A DNA stretch of 37,240 bases from Purshia tridentata (Eukaryota; Streptophyta; Magnoliopsida; Rosales; Rosaceae), in NCBI GenBank assembly GCA_003254885.1, contig QANT01000908.1:1-37240 (forward strand), given 5' to 3'. A program made the position numbers and the translations under genes. This document shows, in pieces, positions 1 through 12,429 of this stretch. Positions within the stretch are counted from its first letter, which is position 1, and the number at the start of each line of letters is the position of its first letter. The notes under the pieces were generated by a model, which was not told the DNA's origin, ran no database searches, and saw nothing but the letters and a program-made list of their open reading frames with translations.

Positions 1-1000
1 TTTTAGGGTAGTACATATAGCCTGGCCCAAATATAAATTTTATTCTCTACGTGTTTTGAACTTATCCAACTTATATCTATTTGGTTATAAACTTGTACTT
101 TTTCTTTTTCCTTTTTCAATATCTATTTTGTTATACTTGCAGGACAAAATAGCAAATCCAACTCTAATCAACCCCTTAATTTAATACAATCTTAATTTAA
201 GAGGAAAATGAAGAAAGCACGCAGAAGTGTGGTGGTGCGTGAGTTTTTTGGTTGGACTTGAACATTTGGATTGAGAAATGAGGGAGTAGTGCCGTGACTA
301 ACACTTGGAATCTTTATTCTATAATCAATGTGATGCAAGCAGTGTTTTGTTTTCTCTTAGTCAAATTTGCATGACCCACATCTGCTTCCTTGCGTTGGTC
401 CTTTAATTGTTCTTTGGCAATGATAATAATAGGTCATCCATATGGACACATATTTAAAAGAACTTGGATTTTTTTTTCTTATCTGAAAGGTAAGTGAATT
501 CCTCTATTCGGAGGAAAATCAAAATTTCTATATTTATTATAAAAGAAAATGAAGCCTGATTAGAGTAAATAGTCATTAAATAAGATCAAACTGTCTTTTT
601 TTAAATCGGAGGGAATCAAACCCTGAACCTAATCTAAAGAAGTTTCCCCATGCTCAGCAAAATCAAAAGTACAATTCATTGAAATTAATGACATAAAAAA
701 TACAAATGAAAATTCTATGCAGTAAAGGGACGAAAATGGCTCAGCATCACTCGTTGAAAATTGGATATTGAAACCATTAACTTTTTCTTTTTCCATTTGC
801 TCTGGGGTTATGTTTCTTGAAGGAGGTGCACTTCTAAATCTAGACAGAGTGATTGAGTTGAAGTTGCGGGAAGAGGGGACCAACGCCAAGCAGAGAATGG
901 GGCCAGTGGGCTAATCGCAAGACAGCAGTGAAATAATAAGAGAACATGCACTAAGTTATTCAGACTTTCATGCATAATTCCTTTTATCACACTAGGGTGG
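1..1000. other. A+T-rich flank with no clear gene
   Basis: No coding region is supported in the first 600 bases. The part from about 620 to 1000 lies downstream, on the minus strand, of the SMR-like exons. It contains a short open stretch (about 890 to 629, minus) that I cannot connect to any family; it may be decayed downstream sequence of the same gene. Confidence 0.4.
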
Positions 1001-1043
1001 CAGCTATAAAATAATAAAAGCAACTTAACAATGTGCACTATAC

Positions 1044-1498
1044 CTTTTGCATATCATATCCACAGAGCCCTGCATTCAATGAGATTCCCAGTTAAACAAA
1101 TTTTCAACCTAAAGGAACCTCATCAGAAAAGAATGACAGCTAGAATACAAAGTCATGGTTCACCTTCTATTTATAACCACAAAACATGAATTGAAGAAAT
1201 CAAATTTCAAAGAAGATTTACCAAGAACTTCTCGGATCACATTCATATCAAGTTTAAAGCCATCTCCAAGCATTTTAAATAGAAATTCTTCAACATCGGC
1301 GTTCATTGTGTTGTTCTTTTCTGTCATGCTTGATTGGGCATCTTCACTCCATATCTCAGAGACAGGCACTTCTTTCAAATCTAATTTTATTGGTTTTTTC
1401 ATTTCAATCACACCTGAAACAGTACCCACAGATACAGGAAGTCTTTTTGACTTTGATGCTCTGGTATTGCCCGCTCCATTAGAGGGCTTCTGAAGCAT
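1044..1498 (-). pseudogene. SMR-domain (PRL1-interacting-factor-like) gene fragment
   Basis: Two consecutive exons can be read. The first runs from an ATG at 1498 to 1222 and ends with FKMLGDGFKLDMNVIREVLG, followed by the donor GTAAAT. The second, 1069-1044, follows a TGCAG acceptor and continues in frame with GLCGYDMQK before GTATAG. From memory, this VEEFLFKMLG...VIREVLG.CGYDM block is typical of the region before the SMR domain in plant PRL1-interacting-factor/SMR proteins. The next expected segment, SM.KLLDLS, is not seen in any frame downstream, and no SMR nuclease domain is present. Upstream of the ATG, 1500-1850 reads with stops in the obvious frames. I infer a truncated or decaying gene copy. 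It could instead be a real gene with more distant exons to the left of the window. Confidence 0.45.
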
Positions 1499-1881
1499 GT
1501 TGTCAGATGACAGTCCTGTATAGGAACTGCACTTGCACCTTCAAATTTAACTTTTGATGCACTAGTAGAACTTTCTGAGTATCGAGCTTACATGTGAAGT
1601 GCAAAGATTTTCACCAGCTGTATCTTCATTGCGCCTAGCTTGTTATCATCCTCCAAGTCCACAACTAAAGCCGTGCCATTGAAAGAGGGTAATTCAGGGC
1701 GCAGCCTCATCAACCTTGTCATTCTTAATCTTCACCCACTCCATTTATACTCGATCGCCCTAGCCTACACCCAGCTCTCCTCTCCTGTTTAATATATCTG
1801 ATTCTGAATCTAGCTAGGGTTTTGGGATCTATTTCTTTCTGATTTGCCATTTGGTGAAGCTTCACGCTTCGCTTTTATATC

Positions 1882-2130
1882 CACTACTAGAAAAATCCGT
1901 ATTAGGCACGGGTAAAAAGGCACAATTATAGTTTTGTGATACTGATTTTGTCATTGGACACAAATATAAGTAGAAATGTGCTCTTTAAATTTTAGGCATA
2001 TATAACTGTGTCCCTCATTTGTGCTCCTTGAATACTAATTATGTGTTCACTGACAGATGTGATAATGCCAAAATATAAAATTAATATTTACGTTCTTGAC
2101 TGAGTGGACGGACACAAATCTACACATTTG
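1882..2130. repeat. Left subterminal repeat region of the CACTA element
   Basis: Clustered copies in both orientations of a GGCACAA / GTGCTC / GACACAAAT motif start about 20 bases inside the left inverted repeat. Matching motifs fill 4515-4790 at the right end. In En/Spm elements such arrays bind the element-encoded TNPA protein; that role is assumed from family knowledge. Confidence 0.65.
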
Positions 2131-2639
2131 TGCTCCATGCTAAATTACTTTTAGCATAAAATAATCAATTATTTCGTAAAGGGAGCCAAAAAATTTGAAA
2201 CCCTATCTCAGATTCACTTTCTCTTTCTTCCTCCCCTCTTTTTCTTTCTGGCATTTCTTCCTCTCTTCTCTCGCTTAATCCCCTTCCCCTTCCTTTCTTC
2301 TTCTGATATTTTTCTCTTCTTTTCTCTTGCGTGTACCTCTCTCACATAACAAACTCTAACTCTGAGCCCACATCAACCTCCACCACCTCCGCCGCGGCCT
2401 CAGTCTCTTTCTCTCTCTCGGCTTCACCTCCTCGGTCCACCATTTCGCCACCGTCTCTCTCATAAACCCCAAAGGGCTACCAGTTCTCTCACTCTTTCTC
2501 TGAAACCCCCTAAACCCAAACATCAAAACCCTAAGTCCACTCAATCAATAATCTTAGCTGCTCTATTACATCTGTTATGAGAATAGCAGTGAACAGGGGT
2601 TTTTTTTATTTTTATTTTTTTGGTGCTATTCTTTGTCGT

Positions 2640-4150
2640 TTTTGGTTGGCTAGGTGCGTTTGGGATCTCAATCTATTGTGCAGAGATAGAATGATGGATA
2701 CTCGTAAAAGAGGGGCATGAATGTGGTGCCTTACATGCTAAAGGCGGCTTCAAGAAGAACAAGCAAGGTTTGCTCTTTGCTTTCTTTCACTCTATGAATT
2801 TGATGAATTTACTTTAACTGTGTTTCTAATATTGGAGTTTCTACAAGCTTCATTTCTATTTTCTGTTTGTTTTCTGATCAAGTATCTGAAGCTAGAAAAT
2901 TTCTCTGTTTTACTAGAGTCCCTAGAATAGCTGATAAATTCTCTTGCAGCTTGGATTTATTAGATTTGGAGTGTGTTTTAAATATATATGACAATATGTG
3001 CTTCACACGTATATATCTAGTGTAGACTTGTTGATTTGTCATGGTTATGTGAAATTTTTTCTTCGTTTTGCTATTTTATGTTCATTTTTTAATGTCCCAA
3101 GGTCTTGTTGGTTTAGAATTAAGAAAAGTTGTTTTTGTAGGACTTGTGTGTTTTGAATGTGCTTATCTCCTTTCTTGTGCTGAACCAACCATTTAATGAG
3201 TGTACTTTGGCTGTGCTCGGTGTTGTCTGCCTTGTTTACAGAATTTAAAGTGCTCAAAATAAATTTAATTGTGTGGGGTTTAGATGGGATAGCTTTTCAA
3301 TTTTTAGTTACATATAGTTTTTTTTTTTTGGCCAAATTGGTTACATATAGTTAAATATAAAAAATGTTGTACATACATGATTTGGACTAGTATTATAAAG
3401 GAACTGAATTTTACTAATATTTTTATCGCTTTGGGTTCAAACTTTAATGAGTTTGAGATGCTCTAGAATAATTAGATCAAGGATCAGGAGAAAATGTAAC
3501 TGAGAAGAAGTAGTTAATGTTTTGTAACAGAATTGGAGTTCTTATCGACTGGTGTAGGAAGCAAATCGAAGCCCTGCTCCAAGTTTTTCAGTCTTTATAA
3601 TTAGGGCAGTCTTTGTAATTAGGACAGTCTTTATAATCCGTATACTAAATTTTTTATCACGTAAGTAACTAATGGGTCCGTGCCAGCAATTCAGTGATGT
3701 TATGAGAATCGGAAGAAACTAAATTTTAACACTAGTGCTTATATATACAGAGAGGCATCTACTTATATTGAATGTTTTACAGTTAAGAGAAGGATGGAGA
3801 TATTATTACAGAATGTTCTAGTCAGCAATACATAAGACTATGGGTTATGGTGTGTTAGTGATTGTTGAAGTGGCTCAGTAATTAACCTTCACAATTTTAG
3901 AGAATGAATTTCCAGGTATGAGATTTCAATTGTTTGTGCTTCATTGCTTTGACTTATTATTCAGTGTTCAATTTCCTTCTCACTTTCCTTCTCAATTTTA
4001 TAGTTTCTTCAGTAGATACTAAGTGTTGATTTTCCCCGATAAACTTCTTGTATTGCGTTCTAGATTTCATTTGAAAGGAGAGCAGCTTCTGACAATGGGC
4101 AACTTATAGTCCAAGAGGAGGCAGATACCAGTTCGAGCAAGTTATTTTGA
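2640..4150 (+). other. Exon-like fragments inside the CACTA element
   Basis: On the plus strand, about 2690-2767 looks like an exon ending at a donor (AAGCAAG then GTTTGC). At 4062-4150 an acceptor (GCGTTCTAG) precedes a short open segment that starts ISFERRAAS, contains QLIVQEEADTSSS and ends at TGA. About 2180-2560 is a pyrimidine-rich, 5'-UTR-like stretch. This pattern, leader then exon, intron-like A+T-rich DNA and terminal exon, suggests either remains of the element's own TNPA-type gene or captured host exons. The first exon-like piece contains stops, so no complete protein results. Confidence 0.4.
3307..3352. repeat. 13-bp direct repeat flanking a T-rich 20-bp insert
   Basis: GTTACATATAGTT occurs at 3307-3319 and again at 3340-3352. 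Between them is TTTTTTTTTTGGCCAAATTG. Read on the minus strand, the insert ends in GGCC followed by a poly-A run, which resembles a drastically 5'-truncated non-LTR retrotransposon insertion with its target-site duplication. Confidence 0.6.
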
Positions 4151-4514
4151 GTCTTTTGATTAGTAGTATATATCAGGGAATGTGGGGGGATGTGTGATGT
4201 AATCTAAGATTGCTGGGTGATAGATTATAATATTTTGTAAATCAGAGTTTGGAACACACTTTTAAACTTCCTGCTATGTATAAGGGTTGGAGTTGAATAT
4301 ATACATGTGCACGTTTGTTTCTAATGCACTAAATTTCGAGTTTGAAGTTAAATATGTTGAGTTTTATTTGTCATGTTTTTATTATGTAGTTTTACAATTA
4401 TTAAAACTATTATGTAGTTTTTATTGTGTACTTTTATAATTATTACAATTATCAGTATATGAATGGTTTCAATCTAATATATATCACCATTTTTTTTAAT
4501 TAAAATATATTCAT

Positions 4515-4790
4515 AGGGCACAATTGGGTGGTTTGTGCTATGTTTGTAATAGTACATGTCACATCAACTACACAGAAACGCTGAGTTATTGTCAGAATGG
4601 GGGCACATATATAATCATATTTGTGTCTCTGTGTATCTGACTCAAACAACATATTTGTGCCTTATTCATTTTAGAAACGCCAATTGGGGCAACAAATATA
4701 ACTTTAGTGGCAGCGTCGTTACCAATGTTAAAAGAGCACAAATAATTGTGCTCTTTATTGTTAGAGGGCACAAATATTGTTCTATGCCTG
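4515..4790. repeat. Right subterminal repeat region of the CACTA element
   Basis: At least six copies of GGCACAA-like or TTTGTGCC-like motifs lie here, including an inverted pair, AGAGCACAAATAATTGTGCTCT, at about 4734-4755. They mirror those at the left end. Confidence 0.65.
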
Positions 4791-4811
4791 ACGCTATTTT
4801 TTCTAGTAGTG

Positions 4812-6320
4812 TCTGTATATCAACTATTAATGTGCTTGAAAGTTATCATTTAGTCCCAAAAAATTGACACATTTTTCTTAATAATAAAAAAATCTAACCA
4901 TAACGATCGGATTCAAAAAATTGAAGCTATAAAATTAATTGAAATATAGTCCACCTAAAAAGGCCCAATTCATCACTTATGATCAACTATTAACCAGCAC
5001 ATATATTGAACTGCTGAAACATGAAGTCATCCTATATTACTCTTCAATTTAACAGTTAATTCTTCGAAGAAAATGAATCGATGGGTCGAGGGCTTCTTTA
5101 AGAGGAAAAAAGAAATGATGAATTTGATTTTCTTTATTCATTTTATATGACAACAGTAAGGAGTCCTTTTGGGCTTTTTATCCCAATTGCAACATAAAAA
5201 CAAGATATAACATAAAATATTGACTTCCTAGCTTTTTATCCTCTTTATTTTTTTATAATCGCTAGCTTTTTATCTTTAAGTATATACTTTCATTTATTAG
5301 GAATCAATTAAATATGGGGTTGGTGTTAGAGCCCCAACCATGCATTAAAAATAAGTTAGGAATAAAAGTGTTCCAGAAGCTGGCCGACCATAGGGTGTCG
5401 CTCACCATAATGCCTGTAAATTAAAAAAGACCCTTTACGTACTAAAGTACAAATTATATATATTATCTTAGTGCTTGCCTGCTACTAAAAGCTCCATATA
5501 AAAAATGTGGGGACTTGTAACAATCTTGGCTTTGGAGACTAAAAAGATCACATATTATAACCCCTTTCCATGAACAAAGAATTAACCGCCTATGTATCCA
5601 TGATTACAAGGTTAAGTCAAGGAATATATATATATGTAGTGGTGTAGATGACCATGCATGAATGACCACCCACGTACCGAAGGTGAGATAACAGGGAGAG
5701 TAAAACTAGGTTTATGGGTGACTTGGATCCCAAGCTTTGAATTTCTATAAAAGACCTATTACGTACTCTATAGTTCAGGGTACGATAATATTTCTATGCA
5801 TTCTTAGAAATTCAATTGAATAAAATCTGACTTAAGCATCGAAATATTCTTTTACATGCTACATGTATAATACAATATCCCTACTAGGGAATTTTGCTCC
5901 ACCATTGTTCCTGCGATATACTACAATATCCTTACCTGGGATTGACATTACGAGCTTATTCTGAGCCACCCCATTAGTTATTTTATAATCTGAAAGAATC
6001 TAATATTCCAAATTTGTGTCTTTGACATTGAAAATCAAATCATTCCTTGGCGTTATTTGACATTGAAAAAAGTTGAGAGATATTCTTTCTTTATATACCG
6101 GCGTTTAGTTAGGTCAATTAATTGAAGTGATTAAATATAAATCACGTCCATATTAATTCCATGTGCTCTATGATTGACTTTAAATATTGTATCATATAGG
6201 GCTATATATAAGCACTTAATATGCTACACTAGAAAAACATGTGGCAATTTCAAAATATTTTAATGCAAAATCATAAGATCACATTGAACAAAATTAACGA
6301 CCATTGGGCCTCGAATAAAC
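4812..6320. other. Intergenic A+T-rich spacer
   Basis: No open reading frame, RNA gene or clear element is recognised between the CACTA element and the U4 gene. The sequence is low in G+C and has several short A/T runs. Confidence 0.5.
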
Positions 6321-6336
6321 AATTCAAACTAGAATT
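6321..6336 (-). terminator. Putative snRNA 3' box of U4
   Basis: Just past the terminal hairpin the minus strand reads CAATTCTAGTTTGAAT, close to the plant Pol II snRNA 3'-end box CA(N)3-10AGTNNAA. One core position differs. Confidence 0.45.
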
Positions 6337-6338
6337 GT

Positions 6339-6493
6339 AGGGCCTAACCCCGAAGAGTAGCCCTTGCAGAAATTCTCGAAGGCCACAGGATGAACCCAGG
6401 TCTAGGAGGGGGTTTGGAAATAGTTTTCAACCAGCAATAGACGCGCCTCGGTTGGAACCTCATTAGCTGCGTCATTGCCCCAAGCGCAAAGAT
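6339..6493 (-). ncRNA. U4: U4 spliceosomal small nuclear RNA
   Basis: The minus strand from 6493 begins ATCTTTGCGCTTGGGGC. It continues through the K-turn elements AATGAGG and CCGAGGCGCG and the U6-pairing segment TATTGCTGGTTGAAAAC, in the order and spacing of plant U4. The TTTGCGC near the 5' end can pair with U6 GCGCAAGG (stem II). A near-canonical Sm site, AATTTCTG, lies at 6374-6367. It is followed by a 3' hairpin (GGGC...TTCG...GGCCC) ending near 6339. U4 base-pairs with U6 in the U4/U6.U5 tri-snRNP and is displaced during spliceosome activation. Length (about 155 nt), domains and promoter are all intact, so this looks like an expressed gene and not one of the common snRNA pseudogenes. 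The exact 3' end is estimated. Confidence 0.95.
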
Positions 6494-6517
6494 ACCCACC
6501 ACCTTGTTGACCTCTTC

Positions 6518-6569
6518 TTTTATACTCTCTCTCCTACAACCTAATCCTTCTTTCTTGCCGACGTGGGAC
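6518..6569 (-). promoter_or_regulatory. Plant snRNA promoter (USE plus TATA) of U4
   Basis: The upstream sequence element GTCCCACGTCG (consensus RTCCCACATCG) lies at 6569-6559. A TATAAAA box lies at 6524-6518. They are separated by 34 bases, the spacing of RNA polymerase II-type plant snRNA genes (Pol III types are about 10 bases closer). The TATA box starts 31 bases before the U4 5' end. Confidence 0.93.
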
Positions 6570-7185
6570 ATCAAAATTTTGGTCCAAACTTTTTGCAATC
6601 TTATTTGTCCGATAACTTTGAAACTTGAAACTTGTTTGCATTGCACCCCAACCAGCCCAAGTTACCTAAGGTTGGGTTCTCACTAAATGTTGTTGGGTTG
6701 GGCCAACTTGCACAGCTCAATCTCAACATTTTGTTATAGTTTCATCTCTATTATCCTAAGATTGAGATATATTAATCTGTTTTTAATTTTAAATAATTTC
6801 TAAGTCTATAAAGTATTATTAGAGAGAGTAAATTTAGAGTACAATGTCTCTTTCGCGTGATGCATATGAATACACAAAGGTATCTCAATGTTGTTAATCG
6901 TGGCACTTTATTGTGCAATTAACACAATCAATAACTCTTACAAATTTTAAATATAACGATATATAGATAAATGTGTGACCACCAAACTAGACATCGGCTG
7001 TTCTCAATTTACATTTCTATTATTTTACGTTTTTTGGGAAGAAGGGTAAGATATAGACAAAAAAAGAAAAAACAGAGGCACATCAACATATGCACTAATG
7101 CCACACCTTCTGTGCATTACTTAATTTCCATCTTATTTAATTTGAAAAGAAGAAAGAGCTAATTGTATTGAAGATGTATAAGTGT

Positions 7186-9499
<2,314 letters not shown>

Positions 9500-12230
9500 T
9501 TAACCGCACCCATAGTTTACATCAGGTCTCGCAACTACTGAAGAGAATGGAACCTCAACTCTCTCTTTGACAACACATCGAGCCTTCCCGTCTTCCAGAA
9601 CAGGGACTTTCCCAGGGGGGCATTGAATGGTTGATCTCTTTTCTTCAGTTGGTGGTTTCTGAGAAAGGCCTAAAATTTTGAAACCAGTGTTACATCTTGT
9701 GAATTTAGGCCCAAAACCAGACAGGCTCAATACAGATGCTATACCAACAAGAGTAAGCACTGTCTTGGCTGCTGCACTTAAGAAAAATCTCAACCCTTTT
9801 GAGTTTTTGGATCCATTTTGCATCTTATTTTTGTCTGTCTCACTCAAATTCTTCTTTGCATCACTGGTGATTACCCCATTTCGTACAGACTTTGGCAAAT
9901 AGCCATTTTCTAGACAAAAAGTGTGTGGAGAGCGGCTTGGATATGGAGGAAGCAAGAGATCATTGTTGTGCTCTACTGTTTCACCAGCAAAAGCAGACGC
10001 CTCATGTATCACTTCCAAATCCTCCCCTTTGTACTCTTTGAGCTTGCTGAGTAGCATCTTGCGGCTGCTTTCAATCTCTGCCAGGGCTACTTCTCTTTCA
10101 TACCTTTGTTGCTGTTGCAAAGCCTGATGATAAAAATAAGAAATAAAAAAGTTTCAAATTTAATTTTATAAACTTATATTACCTATAAATGTTATATGTT
10201 CTTGAAATATTGATCATATCCCAAATAATACCAACCCACGGTGTCACTTTTGCAAGAATAAACCGATTACTCCTGGCTATAATACAGTTCTAATTATAAG
10301 TTTGATATATGTGCTCCAAAACTAGCTTCCCACATCATCATGCACTCACACATGAGGACTGCATGAAGCTAATTTGGCGTGCAAATAACAATTCCCTAAA
10401 TTTAATAATATGATCAACCTATGGCAGCATTTAGTGAACGTGTATGCTTTCCATGGAATGGGCTACCAATCACTGATTATTAATTCAATAAAAATATGTT
10501 AAAACTGCAAGAACTAGCTAAGACAACAAAAAGAAATGTTTGAATCTGAGGCGTTGATATAATGACATAACTGACTCATGAATGCATGGTTCTTGCTCAG
10601 TCTAATGCAGTTTCACAAATTTTCTTCCCATGGATATGCAACACTCAGTGTACATGTTATATGTTAAATACACATTTAAATATTATGATAAGTAAGAAAT
10701 ACACATTAAGCCAAACACTGTGCTTGACATGAGACCTGATAGCATAGGAGGTGAATTGGTACTCCAATAACTTCCAATTCCAAAACATCAACATCAAAGA
10801 TGAAAGTGATTAGCATATACCTCATGTTTTTATTGCTGGATACACAAACTCTACGACATATTCAATTCATTGAAAAAGCTATTGATATAAATTGAAGGTA
10901 CAAAAAGGGTAAAAGGAGGTAAAAAATGACATGGGTGCAAGTACTCAGAAAGGGCATTATCATCAAATATGGGATAAAGAAATGACCTTCGATAATACTG
11001 AGTGTCTTCCAATTGGCTTGAATACAGTCTGAGCTATATACAGTGACATTTAGTGAAATATAAAGGTACATGTGCTGACTACTGTAAATTACTAAACTCA
11101 TATGCTAGAAAAAAAAAATGTAGCAAATTTCACTAGGAACGAAATAAATTGTGACAATAAATAATGTCTAATTAGTAATTATACAGAAACATCACATCAA
11201 GAAATGTCAGACTTCTCTGTTTTTTGAAGCCACTATAAATGCAAGCAAGATTTTGGAGCACTCCCAGTTTCAGTGTATTACCAAACCCACACATGAATAA
11301 ATAAACCCTTTAATTGTAGCATCAGGTTATGAGTCGACATGGGTATGATTGACATACTCAAAATTTTAAAGAGAGAAAAAATAAGAAATTTCTGAAAAGG
11401 TACTTCAAGCATATGCTATATTCAGTGAAAGAACTATATACAAATATACTACCAAATATTGGTACTATAAACCGATAAGGAGAAGAGTATGTCTAATACA
11501 AGTGCAACAACTGAATCATTGCAGCCTAGTAAGTGGCGATAAGTTAGCTTCAGTTTGGTTAACAAGTGTGTTTAGAAATTTGTGAGAGCTGTTTTAGCTG
11601 ATGTGGCTTATAGCCAGTTAATGTATATAAGGCTTGTACAGTGTATTACTCATAATGAGAAAGATTCATTCTTTTCATCACAAGCTGTTTTCTTCTCTGA
11701 ACCATTAACCTATCTGAGTCCTAACTCATTTCCCCACGCTAACATAGAATACAACTCTTGACTGTTCACTCTCCAGCATTGGCTTGCGGGTTGCGAGAGC
11801 GGGTTGCGAGAGCAGGTCTTATCAAAATTAGCTAACATCAAACTGTAGGTTTCAAAACTGAAGTACCCAATTGCATTTGACAAACTAGTTCAGCAAAATT
11901 AGGGCTTTTTTAGAAAAGAAATAAGAAATAAATGAAAAAGAAAACCCATTTCTTGAGGTTTGGGGGAAAACAGACCTGCAAGGAAGAGAGCTGGTTCTCA
12001 AGGGATTCAAGGGCATCGCAAATGTTGAAAAGCCTCTGTGCCTCATAATCTTCTTCTCCACCTTCTCCTTCTCCTCCTTCTCCTCCTTCTTCATCTCCTG
12101 CTTCACCATCGGCCTGGACTCCATTTTCCCTTTTGGGTAATAGGCCATTGGCTTTGTGGATGCAGTTGCTGATCTTCAACCTGAGCTCTGTGGCTCTAGC
12201 CAGAACCAACCCAATACCCTCTTCATCCAT
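9500..12230 (-). CDS. PDV2: Plastid division protein PDV2
   Basis: Two exons (12230-11976 and 10123-9500) join in frame to 292 residues. The start MDEEGIGLVLARATELRLKI, the segments RKMLLSKLKEYKG and NDLLLPPYP, and the end QCPPGKVPVLEDGKARC...KERVEVPF match PDV2. The predicted order is a cytosolic coiled-coil N-terminus with an acidic insert (about residues 42-61), one membrane span (about 197-219) and an intermembrane-space tail. PDV2 sits in the outer chloroplast envelope, recruits the dynamin ARC5/DRP5B, and binds ARC6 in the intermembrane space through its C-terminal end. The terminal glycine known to matter for ARC6 binding is kept (ends YGCG). Exon 2 begins at GCT right after ATCATCAG, so it needs no own start codon. 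The single 1.85 kb intron carries transposon-like DNA. Confidence 0.95.
11569..11744 (+). mobile_element. Possible solo LTR (Copia-like) in the PDV2 intron
   Basis: The stretch begins TGTTTAGAAATTTG and ends CGCTAACA. It contains a TATA-like TGTATATAAGG (about 11623) followed by a CATTCTTTTCATCA tract. That is the outline of a short plant Copia LTR (TG...CA ends, promoter, downstream U5). No clear 5-bp target duplication or internal retroelement sequence is seen, so the call is tentative. Confidence 0.3.
11786..11815. repeat. Two-copy 13-bp tandem repeat
   Basis: GGGTTGCGAGAGC occurs twice in direct succession at about 11788-11813, inside the PDV2 intron. It is G+C-rich against an A+T-rich background. 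Confidence 0.7.
12045..12105 (-). repeat. GAG/GGA-rich triplet tract coding the PDV2 acidic insert
   Basis: The minus strand has GAAG/GGAG triplets encoding alternating Glu and Gly (EEGGEGGEGEGGEE). The tract lies in a part of PDV2 that varies between species and probably arose by slippage. Confidence 0.7.
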
Positions 12231-12429
12231 CTCTGTTTTTTTGTTTTCCTTACTAGAACAAAGAAACAGGGGGAGAAAGATTCAGTATTTAATAAAGTGG
12301 GTTTTTGGTGAATGGATTTGATGGGGTTTGAAATTGAAAGAGTTTGTTTCAATTGGGGAAGGCGTAGCAGTAGTACTATTCTTTGGTATTTAAGTGATTC
12401 TGGTGCTCTCTCTCTCAGGCTAGTAGATA

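Larger units (their letters stand above)
1882..4811. mobile_element. Non-autonomous CACTA (En/Spm-type) DNA transposon
   Basis: The left end begins CACTACTAGAAAAA at 1882. The right end is its inverse, TTTTTTCTAGTAGTG, ending at 4811, which gives a 14-bp terminal inverted repeat of the CACTA superfamily. Both ends carry many short subterminal motifs (GGCACAA, TTTGTGCTC, AGAGCACAAA and their inverses) within about 300 bases of the tips, as expected for transposase-binding repeats. No transposase ORF is present in the 2.9 kb, so the element would depend on an autonomous partner. The flanking trinucleotides (ATC left, TCT right) do not form a perfect target duplication. The interior contains pyrimidine-rich and exon-like sequence, described separately. 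Confidence 0.85.

Noticed and set aside
2356..2544. Arginine-rich minus-strand frame in the CACTA element
   Set aside because: It is the antisense of a pyrimidine-rich leader-like tract, so the composition explains the residues.
6344..6646. 100-codon minus-strand open frame over the U4 region
   Set aside because: It is a chance frame through the U4 RNA and its promoter; every part is explained by the snRNA gene.
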